Shown: one piece after another, positions 1-7,440 of the stretch
Position numbering within the stretch: position 1 is the first letter of the stretch
Layout of the letters: every line of letters begins with the position of its first letter
Notes under the pieces: model-generated
What the model saw: only the letters and a program-made list of their open reading frames with translations
The model's database searches: none
Told to the model about the DNA's origin: nothing
NCBI GenBank assembly: GCA_019636195.1
Contig: JAHBYA010000014.1
Location: forward strand, 1 to 64,000
From: Planctomycetota bacterium
Lineage (GTDB): Bacteria > Planctomycetota > UBA8742 > UBA2392
DNA: 64,000 nucleotides
Direction of reading: 5' to 3'
Translations under genes and position numbers: made by a program

Positions 1-171
1 GTAGGCCGCCGGCACCACGCGCTTGACGAACATTGAGTGCAGCAGCTCCTGCGGCACGATACCCGTGACGCCCCGTGTCGGGCCGCTGCTGCCGTCGTCG
101 CCCAATACCATGAAGTAGATCCGCTGCGCGCCCGCCGCCGGGTTGGTCTTGCCCTCCATGCGGTCGTTCAC
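1..171 (-). CDS. Downstream part of a split phage-like structural gene (runs off the window)
   Basis: A reading frame on the minus strand begins at a GTG (171-169) that overlaps the TGA of the preceding frame, or at an ATG 12 bases further on, and runs out of the window. The visible product has about 57 residues, including IYFMVLGDD and GVTGIVPQ. This sequence reads as the natural continuation of the 168-830 product, because that frame would run on as TPWLVNDRM if one more C were present in the C run at 173-178. I therefore think it is the C-terminal part of the same protein, separated by a frameshift, and not an independent gene. Biological frameshifting and a sequencing or assembly error are both possible. 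Function is unknown beyond a general resemblance to virion proteins. Confidence 0.5.
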   Translation of the reverse strand, partial: MNDRMEGKTNPAAGAQRIYFMVLGDDGSSGPTRGVTGIVPQELLHSMFVKRVVPAAY

Positions 172-830
172 AAGCCAGGGGTTCCGTTGAAGGCGGTGAC
201 CTTTACGGGCGTCATCCGCCTGCTTACAGGATCGTACCACATGAAATCGACCTTCGGCGGTTCAATACCTGACATCCGGCACAGCAGCTCGTAAGTCGCA
301 AGCGCGGGCGTGGCGGACATGATCATCGTCGGTCTGCCGTCGTTGGCGTCAACGCGGTGCCACGCATCGCCCAGACAGTGAAAGTTCAACGCGCCGCCCG
401 CCAGATTGACGATGCGGTCCGGTTCAATGTAGTTGCGCAGCGCCAGCGGGTTTGCAGGGGCGGGCGCGGCGTCAAGCCGTTCAGAGAACCCGTACAACAA
501 CTGCCGGATCATCAAAGGGTATTCGGCTGCCTCGGGCGTGATCGGCGTTCGGAAGGTGTCCTGATTGGCGTGGCAGACCCTTACCCGCGTGTTCAGGTAC
601 GTCATGCCGAATGTGGTTTGGCTGAACATTGACGACCGGTCAGGCACGGCGTCGCATGGCGGAACTTGACCGGAGGCAACCAGTTGCGGCACTTGCGCGT
701 AGAGCATCTCGCGGCCCGCAACGCCTTGGAAGGCCCACTGCATCAGGTGCTGGATCTTGGTTGGTGCTCGCTCAACGGCGTAGCGCGCGACGGGAATGGA
801 GTTCAGGAGCTGTGTGTTCTGGGACGGCAT
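168..830 (-). CDS. Hypothetical protein, possibly the N-terminal part of a phage capsid-type protein
   Basis: The frame encodes 220 residues from an ATG preceded by a strong ribosome site (GAGGAG, 5 bases before the start). There is no signal peptide or membrane segment. The central part (MFSQTTFGMTYLNTRVRV, then TPEAAEYPLMIRQLLY) and the C-terminal part after it look like a compact structural protein. I cannot place it in a family with certainty. A virion major-capsid-like role is my best guess and is weak. The frame stops at TGA after the residues FNGTPGL, at a run of four C bases. A fifth C would fuse it to the next frame. No other phage genes are visible, because the window starts here. 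Confidence 0.55.
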   Translation of the reverse strand: MPSQNTQLLNSIPVARYAVERAPTKIQHLMQWAFQGVAGREMLYAQVPQLVASGQVPPCDAVPDRSSMFSQTTFGMTYLNTRVRVCHANQDTFRTPITPEAAEYPLMIRQLLYGFSERLDAAPAPANPLALRNYIEPDRIVNLAGGALNFHCLGDAWHRVDANDGRPTMIMSATPALATYELLCRMSGIEPPKVDFMWYDPVSRRMTPVKVTAFNGTPGL

Positions 831-1087
831 GGGCTCTCCTCGCGAAAAGCAACCTTACCCGACGAACGTCACAGTTCGCCCCCCCCAGTCACAAATGTGT
901 CACTCGTGAATGGCTGTCTTGAATGTGGGACTTGCGTTCGGATGTGACAGGCTGTCTATGCGCCCGCCTTGGCGTGTTTGCGGGTACTAACCCTCGTTGC
1001 CGCCTCAGGGCTACAACTTGGGGCCGGGCTGGGCTATAAGTTGTGTATTGTGCTCGCTTTGGACGCCCCTTGGGGCGTTTTTGGCCC
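831..1087. promoter_or_regulatory. Divergent intergenic region with a promoter-like hexamer and a terminator-like hairpin before icmF
   Basis: This 257-base gap separates the minus-strand phage-like gene from icmF. A TATAAG hexamer at 1035-1040 could be a -10 element that starts icmF transcription near 1047. Between it and the ATG at 1088 lies a GC stem (ACGCCCC at 1063-1069, GGGGCGT at 1072-1078) followed by five T bases, which is the form of an intrinsic terminator. No plus-strand gene lies upstream, so the hairpin would act on icmF's own leader. A direct repeat of GTCAC is also present at 890-903. The remainder of the gap shows nothing I can name. Confidence 0.45.
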
Positions 1088-4000
1088 ATGAAGCAGACCT
1101 TCCAGGTCAAGCATAAGGTGCGGTTTGTGACCGCCGCGGCCCTTTTTGATGGCCACGACGTCAGCATCAACATCATGCGCCGGCTGCTGCAGGCCCACGG
1201 GGCCGAAGTGATCCACCTGGGTCACAACCGCAGCGCCGAAGAGATTGTAAACGCCGCCATAGAGGAAGACGCCCAAGGCATAGCGGTAAGCAGCTACCAG
1301 GGCGGCCACATGGAGTTCTTCAAGTACATGCACGACCTGCTGCGCGAAAAGGGCGCTAGCCACATCAAGATTTTCGGCGGCGGCGGCGGCGTGATTGTGC
1401 CCGAAGAAATCCGCGAGCTGCACGACTACGGCATCAACCGCATCTTCAGCCCCCACGACGGCCGCGAAATGGGCCTTGAGGGCATGATCCGCTACATGGT
1501 CGAGGAGTGCGACTTCAGCACCGTGCATACGCTTAACGGCGAACTCACGCGCTTTGACGTGCAGCACAAGGGCAGCGTTGCCAAGCTGATCACGCTGGCT
1601 GAGCTCAATGGCCACTCGCCGCAGCAGCAGGCGGCGGCCATGCGCAAGGCCGTCAGCGAGCGCAAAGACGCGCTGAAACACCCGGTGCCCGTCGTCGGGG
1701 TCACCGGCACCGGCGGCGCCGGCAAGAGCAGCCTGACCGACGAGTTGCTGCGTCGCTACCTGCTGGACTTTGCGGACAAGCACGTGGCTGTGATCAGCAT
1801 TGACCCCACGCGCAAGCGCACGGGCGGCGCGCTGCTGGGCGACCGCATACGCATGAACGCGCTGAACAACCCGCGCGTGTACATGCGCAGCCTTGCCACG
1901 CGTGAATCGCAAACCGAAGTAAGCGAAGCACTGGGCGACGCCATCGACATCTGCAAGGCGGCCGGATTTGACTTGATCATCGTCGAAACCAGCGGCATCG
2001 GCCAGGCCGACGGCGTGATCACCAAGTTTGTTGACAGCAGCATCTACGTGATGACCAGCGAATACGGCGCGGCCACGCAGCTTGAAAAAATCGAGATGCT
2101 GGATTACGCCGACTTTATCGTGCTCAACAAGTTTGAACGGCGCGGCGCAAAGGACGCCCTGCGCGACATCCGCAAGCAGACATGGCGCAACCGGGGCGCG
2201 CCTAGCAACCTGAAGCCCGAGCAGATGCCGGTGTATCCCACGATTGCCGCCCAGTTCAATGACCTGGGCGTCAACCGGCTTTACCAGGACCTGCTGAAAA
2301 ACCTGTCCGACATCATCGGTGGGAAACTGGTGACGCGCTACTTTACGCAGGTTTGCGGCGCGGAAGGCCCCACCCAGCAGACTGTCGTGCCCGGCAAGCG
2401 TAATCGCTATCTCAGCGAAGTTTCTGAAACCGTGCGCGGCCACCACCGCTTCGCCGAAAGCCAGCGCGTGCTCGCGGGCCGACTGGGCGCCTGCTACCAC
2501 GCGCTGATTGAACTTGGCGACAAGCCGGCCGCGCCGCTTGCGCAGTTGGAAACCGGCGGCGCCGACCCTGCCATCGCCGCCCTGCGCGCGCGATACAACG
2601 AGCTGCTGGCCGAGCTTGACCCCGCCTGCGTGCGCGAATTGCAGACGTGGCCGGAGCTGGTCAAGGGCTACACCGACGAAGAGGGCACGTACCTGGTGCG
2701 CGGCCGCGAGATTCGCGTGGCCAACTACACCACCACGCTCAGCGGCACGAAACTGCCCAAGGTCGCGCTGCCGAAGTTCCATGACTGGGGCGACCGCCTG
2801 TACTGGCTGCTTGAAGAAAACGTGCCCGGGCGCTTTCCGTACACCGCGGGCGTTTACCCGTACAAGCGCACGGGCGAAGACCCGACGCGCATGTTTGCCG
2901 GTGAAGGCCCCGCCGAGCGCACCAACCGCCGCTTTCACCTGGTAAGCGAAGGCCAGCCCGCGGCGCGCCTGAGCACGGCGTTTGACAGCGTGACGCTGTA
3001 CGGCGAAGACCCGCACCAGCGGCCTGACATTTACGGCAAGGTGGGCGAGTCAGGCGTCGCGATTTTCACGGTCGAGGAAATGGAAATTCTGTACGCGGGC
3101 TTTGACCTGTGCGCGCCCAGCAACAGCGTCAGCATGACGATCAACGGGCCGGCGCCGATCATCCTTGCGTTTTTCTTCAACGCCGCGATCCGCCAGCAGG
3201 CCCGCAAGCAGTTGATCGAGCAAGGCAAGCTCAAGCCGCAGCGGCCACCCGCGCGGCTGTTCACGCCCAAAGGTCTTGACCCGGCACGGGGGACAAATGA
3301 CGCGGGGCTGTCGTATGCATGGCAGGATCCGCGCTGCTTTGACCTTAAGTGGAAAGACATTCGCGCGCTGCTGACTGACGCCGAGTACGAGCGCATCGCC
3401 GCCGAAACTGTCAGCACCGTGCGCGGCACCGTGCAGGCCGACATCCTCAAGGAAGACCAGGCCCAGAACACGTGCATCTTCAGCATCGAGTTCGCGCTGA
3501 AAATGATGGGCGATGTGCAGCAGTGGTTCATTGAGCACAACGTGCGCAATTACTACAGCGTCAGCATCAGCGGCTATCACATCGCCGAAGCCGGCGCCAA
3601 CCCGATTACGCAGCTTGCGTTCACGCTGGCCAACGGTTTTACGTACGTTGAGGCCTACCGCGCGCGCGGCATGGACGTGAACGACTTTGCGCCCAACCTG
3701 AGCTTTTTCTTCAGCAATGGCGTGGACGCCGAGTACAGCGTGATCGGCCGCGTGGCCCGGCGCATCTGGGCCGTGGCGATGAAAAAGATGTACGGCGCCA
3801 ACGAGCGCAGCCAGATGCTGAAGTATCACATCCAGACCAGCGGGCGCTCTCTGCATGCGATGGAGATTGACTTCAACGATATTCGCACCACGTTGCAGGC
3901 CCTGTACGCGATTTACGACAACTGCAACAGCCTGCACACGAACGCGTTTGACGAAGCGATCACGACGCCGACGGATGCCAGTGTGCGCCGCGCGCTGGCG

Positions 4001-4522
4001 ATACAGATGATCATCAACAAAGAGCTGGGGCTGGCGAAGAACGAAAACCCGATCCAGGGCAGCTTTGTGATCGAAGAGCTGACCAACCTGGTCGAAGAAG
4101 CGGTGCTGACCGAATTTGACCGCCTGACCGAGCGCGGCGGCGTGATCGGCGCCATGGAAACGCAGTACCAGCGCGGCAAGATCCAGGAAGAAAGCATGTA
4201 CTACGAGCAGCTCAAGCACAGCGGCGAGCTGCCGATTATCGGCGTGAACACGTTTTTGAATCCCAACCCGCCCGAGCACGAAGCCAAGGTCGAGCTGGCA
4301 AGGGCCACACAAACCGAAAAAGAAGGCTGCATCGAAAGGCTGCAAGACTTTCAAAAGCGCCACGACCAGGGCGCCAACAAAGCCCTCGAAAGCCTGAAAC
4401 GGGTGGCGCTGGCAGGCGGCAACATCTTCAACGAGCTGATGCAGACGGTAAAGCATTGCAGCTTGGGCCAAATCAGCCACGCCCTGTACGAAGTAGGCGG
4501 CCAGTACCGCCGCAACATGTAA
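1088..4522 (+). CDS. icmF: Fused isobutyryl-CoA mutase with G-protein chaperone domain (IcmF)
   Basis: The 1,144-residue cytosolic enzyme uses adenosylcobalamin to interconvert isobutyryl-CoA and n-butyryl-CoA. Domain order matches IcmF. An N-terminal B12-binding domain starts with KVRFVTAAALFDGHDVS, whose His is the lower cobalt ligand. A MeaB-like GTPase follows, with the P-loop GTGGAGKSS near residues 206-214. The C-terminal part is the mutase barrel (SMTINGPAP, SVSISGYHIAEAGANP). By my alignment, Phe in TRMFAG and Gln in AQNTCIF occupy the places of the Tyr and Arg that select methylmalonyl-CoA, so isobutyryl-CoA specificity is favoured. The ATG at 1088 was preferred to a GTG at 1043, because conserved sequence begins just after it and the upstream segment encodes the hairpin. 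It is alone, without acyl-CoA metabolism genes nearby. Confidence 0.93.
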   Translation: MKQTFQVKHKVRFVTAAALFDGHDVSINIMRRLLQAHGAEVIHLGHNRSAEEIVNAAIEEDAQGIAVSSYQGGHMEFFKYMHDLLREKGASHIKIFGGGGGVIVPEEIRELHDYGINRIFSPHDGREMGLEGMIRYMVEECDFSTVHTLNGELTRFDVQHKGSVAKLITLAELNGHSPQQQAAAMRKAVSERKDALKHPVPVVGVTGTGGAGKSSLTDELLRRYLLDFADKHVAVISIDPTRKRTGGALLGDRIRMNALNNPRVYMRSLATRESQTEVSEALGDAIDICKAAGFDLIIVETSGIGQADGVITKFVDSSIYVMTSEYGAATQLEKIEMLDYADFIVLNKFERRGAKDALRDIRKQTWRNRGAPSNLKPEQMPVYPTIAAQFNDLGVNRLYQDLLKNLSDIIGGKLVTRYFTQVCGAEGPTQQTVVPGKRNRYLSEVSETVRGHHRFAESQRVLAGRLGACYHALIELGDKPAAPLAQLETGGADPAIAALRARYNELLAELDPACVRELQTWPELVKGYTDEEGTYLVRGREIRVANYTTTLSGTKLPKVALPKFHDWGDRLYWLLEENVPGRFPYTAGVYPYKRTGEDPTRMFAGEGPAERTNRRFHLVSEGQPAARLSTAFDSVTLYGEDPHQRPDIYGKVGESGVAIFTVEEMEILYAGFDLCAPSNSVSMTINGPAPIILAFFFNAAIRQQARKQLIEQGKLKPQRPPARLFTPKGLDPARGTNDAGLSYAWQDPRCFDLKWKDIRALLTDAEYERIAAETVSTVRGTVQADILKEDQAQNTCIFSIEFALKMMGDVQQWFIEHNVRNYYSVSISGYHIAEAGANPITQLAFTLANGFTYVEAYRARGMDVNDFAPNLSFFFSNGVDAEYSVIGRVARRIWAVAMKKMYGANERSQMLKYHIQTSGRSLHAMEIDFNDIRTTLQALYAIYDNCNSLHTNAFDEAITTPTDASVRRALAIQMIINKELGLAKNENPIQGSFVIEELTNLVEEAVLTEFDRLTERGGVIGAMETQYQRGKIQEESMYYEQLKHSGELPIIGVNTFLNPNPPEHEAKVELARATQTEKEGCIERLQDFQKRHDQGANKALESLKRVALAGGNIFNELMQTVKHCSLGQISHALYEVGGQYRRNM

Positions 4523-4549
4523 GGGCGGCGGCCGCCCACAGGTAACGCA

Positions 4550-5872
4550 ATGTTTGCGCCGCGCACTCGACGCTATCTGCCATTCTTGACATGGATACTC
4601 GCCGTGCTGATGTCCGCGTCGCTGATTGGCGGCCAATACATCCGGCACGGTCATGAAGGCGCGGGTTTTGACTTTGGCGTTTACCACGCCGCCGCCAATG
4701 CACTGCCGGCGGCGCCCGAGAGTCTGTACCAGTGGGCGGACCCGGACACCGGAGCGACGGCAGCTGGGGCGCACTACTTGTATCCGCCAGCATTTGCGGC
4801 ATGGCTGGCGCCGCTTTCGGCGCTGCCCCGGAACACTGCATTCACGGTCTGGAACGTTCTGATTGTCGGCCTGTACGGGGCGACTTTCCTGGTGTTGCGC
4901 CGTGCAATGGCAAAGGCCCGCATTCGGGAATTCCGGGCGCGCGCCCTTTTGTCGGCGTTGGCGGTGTCTCCGATACTCTTGATCGAGCTGTACTTCGGCC
5001 AGGTCAACGTGCTGGTCTTGTTTCTGGTTGTGCTTGCCCTGCACGCGCGGCTGAACGGCAAGCCTGCTTCTGCGGGCTTGATCATTGCAATCGCTGCCGG
5101 AGTAAAGGTGCTGCCAGTTGTTTTGCTGTTCATGGCAATGCATGGGAAGTGGCAGCGCATAGCGGCAGGGTTCGCGGCTGGCATCCTGGTTGTGATTGCG
5201 TCTCCATGGGCAGTTCTGGCTTTGCACCAGGGTCCGGTGAACGCCGCTGAAGCCAACTGGTCATTGCACCAGAACTACGTGCAGGATGTTGTGCTGGCGC
5301 GCGGCGCCGGACTTGATCCCACTTTGATGGGTGGAGACCGCCCCGGTAATTTTTCGTTTCAGGCCGTTTCTTGGAGACTCGCTGAAAAGGCCGCGCGATT
5401 TGTCAGCGGCAATCCTGCCTTCACGCTTGACGGCACAGCGCGCCAGTGGTGGCGCCGCGCGGGCTTGGCCGCCGGCATTGTCTTGCTGGGTCTGGCGGCA
5501 TGCATGGTTTGGCTCACGCGCCACAACCGCGCCGCCATGCCAATGCTTTGGGGCGTGCTGCCGTTGGCGGCAAACCTTGCCAACCCCACGATGTGGGTGC
5601 ATCACTTGATGATACTGATGCTCGTGCTCGCGCCCACTGGATCGATGCGCCGTCGCTTTCCGTGGCCGGCGGTCGCCTGTGTGATAACTCCCTGGCTGCT
5701 GGTCATGCCCTATCTCGCCTGGGCGCTGCCTGACGCAGGTTGGATCGGTGGCAATTCCATCTCGCGCATCATGGACTGGGGGATCTCGACAGCCTTCTTG
5801 GCAGCCACAGTTGTTGCTGCAGCCTTGCTGGCTTGGCACCACAGTCGCCCCCGCATCCGGAGCGACACATGA
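4550..5872 (+). CDS. GT87-type (DUF2029) membrane glycosyltransferase
   Basis: The 440-residue polytopic membrane protein has the pattern of GT-C fold glycosyltransferases of the GT87/DUF2029 group. These move a sugar from a polyprenyl-phosphate donor on the outer face of the cytoplasmic membrane. An early DFGVYHAAANAL segment and YLYPPAFAAWLAPLSALP match the conserved D-x-x-x-Y and YPP elements of the first outside loop. About ten hydrophobic helices follow. Its TGA overlaps the ATG of the next gene (ATGA at 5869-5872), so the two are translated together and probably act on the same glycan. The acceptor is unknown. An AGG about seven bases before the ATG is a weak ribosome site. Confidence 0.75.
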   Translation: MFAPRTRRYLPFLTWILAVLMSASLIGGQYIRHGHEGAGFDFGVYHAAANALPAAPESLYQWADPDTGATAAGAHYLYPPAFAAWLAPLSALPRNTAFTVWNVLIVGLYGATFLVLRRAMAKARIREFRARALLSALAVSPILLIELYFGQVNVLVLFLVVLALHARLNGKPASAGLIIAIAAGVKVLPVVLLFMAMHGKWQRIAAGFAAGILVVIASPWAVLALHQGPVNAAEANWSLHQNYVQDVVLARGAGLDPTLMGGDRPGNFSFQAVSWRLAEKAARFVSGNPAFTLDGTARQWWRRAGLAAGIVLLGLAACMVWLTRHNRAAMPMLWGVLPLAANLANPTMWVHHLMILMLVLAPTGSMRRRFPWPAVACVITPWLLVMPYLAWALPDAGWIGGNSISRIMDWGISTAFLAATVVAAALLAWHHSRPRIRSDT

Positions 5873-7395
5873 GCAGCCGCGTGGCGAGTTCTCCGTTGTT
5901 GCCCGGGCTGGCTTTAGCGGCTGTTCCAGCCAGCGTTGCCGCGATTCTGTTTGTGCTGGCGTGCGGCGTGCCCGGTGTTACTACCGATGGCTTTGCCTAC
6001 CTTGACACGGCGAAACACGTGGCAGCCGGCCACGGCGCTTACTACGCCGTGCCTGAGGGCAACCTGCGGCCGTTGATCACTTGGCCGCCGCTGTTTCCGC
6101 TTTTGTTGGCGCCTGGCGAGTGGCTGGGCGTTGACTTGCTTGCCTGGTGCCGCTGGTTACATGCCCTGCTATTCGGCCTGCTGGCCGGCGGGGCGTTGCT
6201 GTTGGTCCGGGCCGGCGGAGGCGGGCTGCGCGGCGGCTTGCTTGCAGCGGCGCTGATCTCGCTTACCGGCAACATGCCCGAGTTGTTCGCCATGGTGTAC
6301 AGCGAGCCGCTGTTTCTGGTGCTTGAGCTGGCATGGCTGTACATGCTATGGCGCGCCTGCCGCAGCAGCGGGTACCGCGACGTGATCATCGCGGGCGCGC
6401 TGGCGGCCGCGCTGGTGCTGACGCGCTACGCCGGCGCAGCCTTTGTGCTGGGGGGTGTGGTCGCACTGTGCCTTTCGCGGCGCCCTTCGCGCGTGTGGCG
6501 TGCCGCGGCCTATGCGGGCGTGGCTGTCCTGCCCGTGGCATTGTGGCTGCTGCGCAACTCGCTGGCGGGCGGAAGCGCTGTGGAGCGGCCGATCGAGCCG
6601 CTGCCCTTTGACGCGGATTGGCTGATCAACGTGTGGCGGCTGGCCACGTTGTGGTTGTTGCCTGCGGAGGCCTCACGCTGGGTGCGCCACCTGCTGCTGG
6701 CGCTGTTGGCGATGGGCGGCATCGCCGGGCTGCTTGTGTTGTGGCCGCGTCGCCTGTCTGTGCCCGGAGCCCGCCGCTGTCTTGGGTTCTGCGGCCTGTG
6801 TGTCCTGGCTGCCGGCTGCTACATCGCGTTCCTTGCGGCCGCCACGTTCGCGTCGCCGCGCGAGCCGACCCTGGACTTGCGCATGTTGGCACCGGCGCAG
6901 TTGCCGCTGATGCTGGCCCTAGCGCGGGCAATGGCGGGCTTGGCTGGGAAGGGCTACGCGTTGGCAGTTTGGGGCGCGGCGCTGCTGCTGGTGGGCACGG
7001 GCGCCTGGCGAGCGGCGAACTTTGCCCAAGACGCGAATGAGCGAGGCTCGGAGTTCACGTCTGTTGCCTGGCGTGAGTCCGCGTTGCTTGAAGCGGCGCG
7101 CGGGTTGCCGCAGGGCGCGGTGCTTGCAAGCAATCAGGCCGAGGCGGTTTACTGGCACTTGGGCCAGCCGTGCCAGCCGCTGCCGACCGCCGCCGAACAG
7201 GGCCGCGATCAGTCTCGCCTTGACCCCGAGCGGGTTGCAAAGTTGCGGCAGGCACACGAGGGTCGCGAGTGCTTTGTGCTGCTGTTTGACCAGACGTGGC
7301 CTTGGCACGCGCCGGCCGAAGTGAACGAACGCGACTTGAGACTCACCCCAGTCGCCCGCTACTCCGACGGCACGCTGTACCGTCTGGGCGACTGA
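5869..7395 (+). CDS. GT39-like membrane glycosyltransferase (ArnT/PMT-type GT-C fold)
   Basis: The 508-residue membrane protein has about eleven hydrophobic segments and a soluble C-terminal part. TTDGFAYLDTAKHV followed by WPPLFPLLLAPG is the usual first-loop signature of dolichyl- or polyprenyl-phosphate-dependent GT-C transferases. The ATG overlaps the stop of the preceding GT87 gene by four bases. A longer frame from 5740 exists but only overlaps the upstream gene. The C-terminal domain contains EAVYWHLGQPCQP. This pair is most simply a two-enzyme unit that decorates an envelope glycan or glycoprotein. No flippase or polymerase gene is adjacent, so the product cannot be named. Confidence 0.7.
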   Translation: MSSRVASSPLLPGLALAAVPASVAAILFVLACGVPGVTTDGFAYLDTAKHVAAGHGAYYAVPEGNLRPLITWPPLFPLLLAPGEWLGVDLLAWCRWLHALLFGLLAGGALLLVRAGGGGLRGGLLAAALISLTGNMPELFAMVYSEPLFLVLELAWLYMLWRACRSSGYRDVIIAGALAAALVLTRYAGAAFVLGGVVALCLSRRPSRVWRAAAYAGVAVLPVALWLLRNSLAGGSAVERPIEPLPFDADWLINVWRLATLWLLPAEASRWVRHLLLALLAMGGIAGLLVLWPRRLSVPGARRCLGFCGLCVLAAGCYIAFLAAATFASPREPTLDLRMLAPAQLPLMLALARAMAGLAGKGYALAVWGAALLLVGTGAWRAANFAQDANERGSEFTSVAWRESALLEAARGLPQGAVLASNQAEAVYWHLGQPCQPLPTAAEQGRDQSRLDPERVAKLRQAHEGRECFVLLFDQTWPWHAPAEVNERDLRLTPVARYSDGTLYRLGD

Positions 7396-7428
7396 CGCTG
7401 GACACCTCGAAGCCGTCGTTCCTGCTCA

Positions 7429-7440
7429 TATACTCGCGCG
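7429..7440 (+). promoter_or_regulatory. Leaderless-type promoter of recQ
   Basis: TATACT at 7429-7434 is a good -10 hexamer and lies exactly six bases before the ATG at 7441, so the expected transcription start falls on or next to the start codon. There is no Shine-Dalgarno sequence. The -35 region is weak (a CTCGAA-like match at 7406-7411). Confidence 0.5.

Noticed and set aside
1..171. Plus-strand frame 37-294 as a gene
   Set aside because: It is antisense to the split phage-like frame and has no ribosome site or motif.
1020..1087. Cobalamin riboswitch before icmF
   Set aside because: The gap is too short after the promoter-like hexamer and has no B12-box type sequence. Only a small hairpin is present.
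1034..5227. Very long minus-strand frames opposite icmF and the glycosyltransferase (660 and 725 residues)
   Set aside because: They run antisense to clearly recognised genes. Their products are rich in Arg, Ala, Val and His with no motif, as expected from shadow frames in GC-rich DNA.
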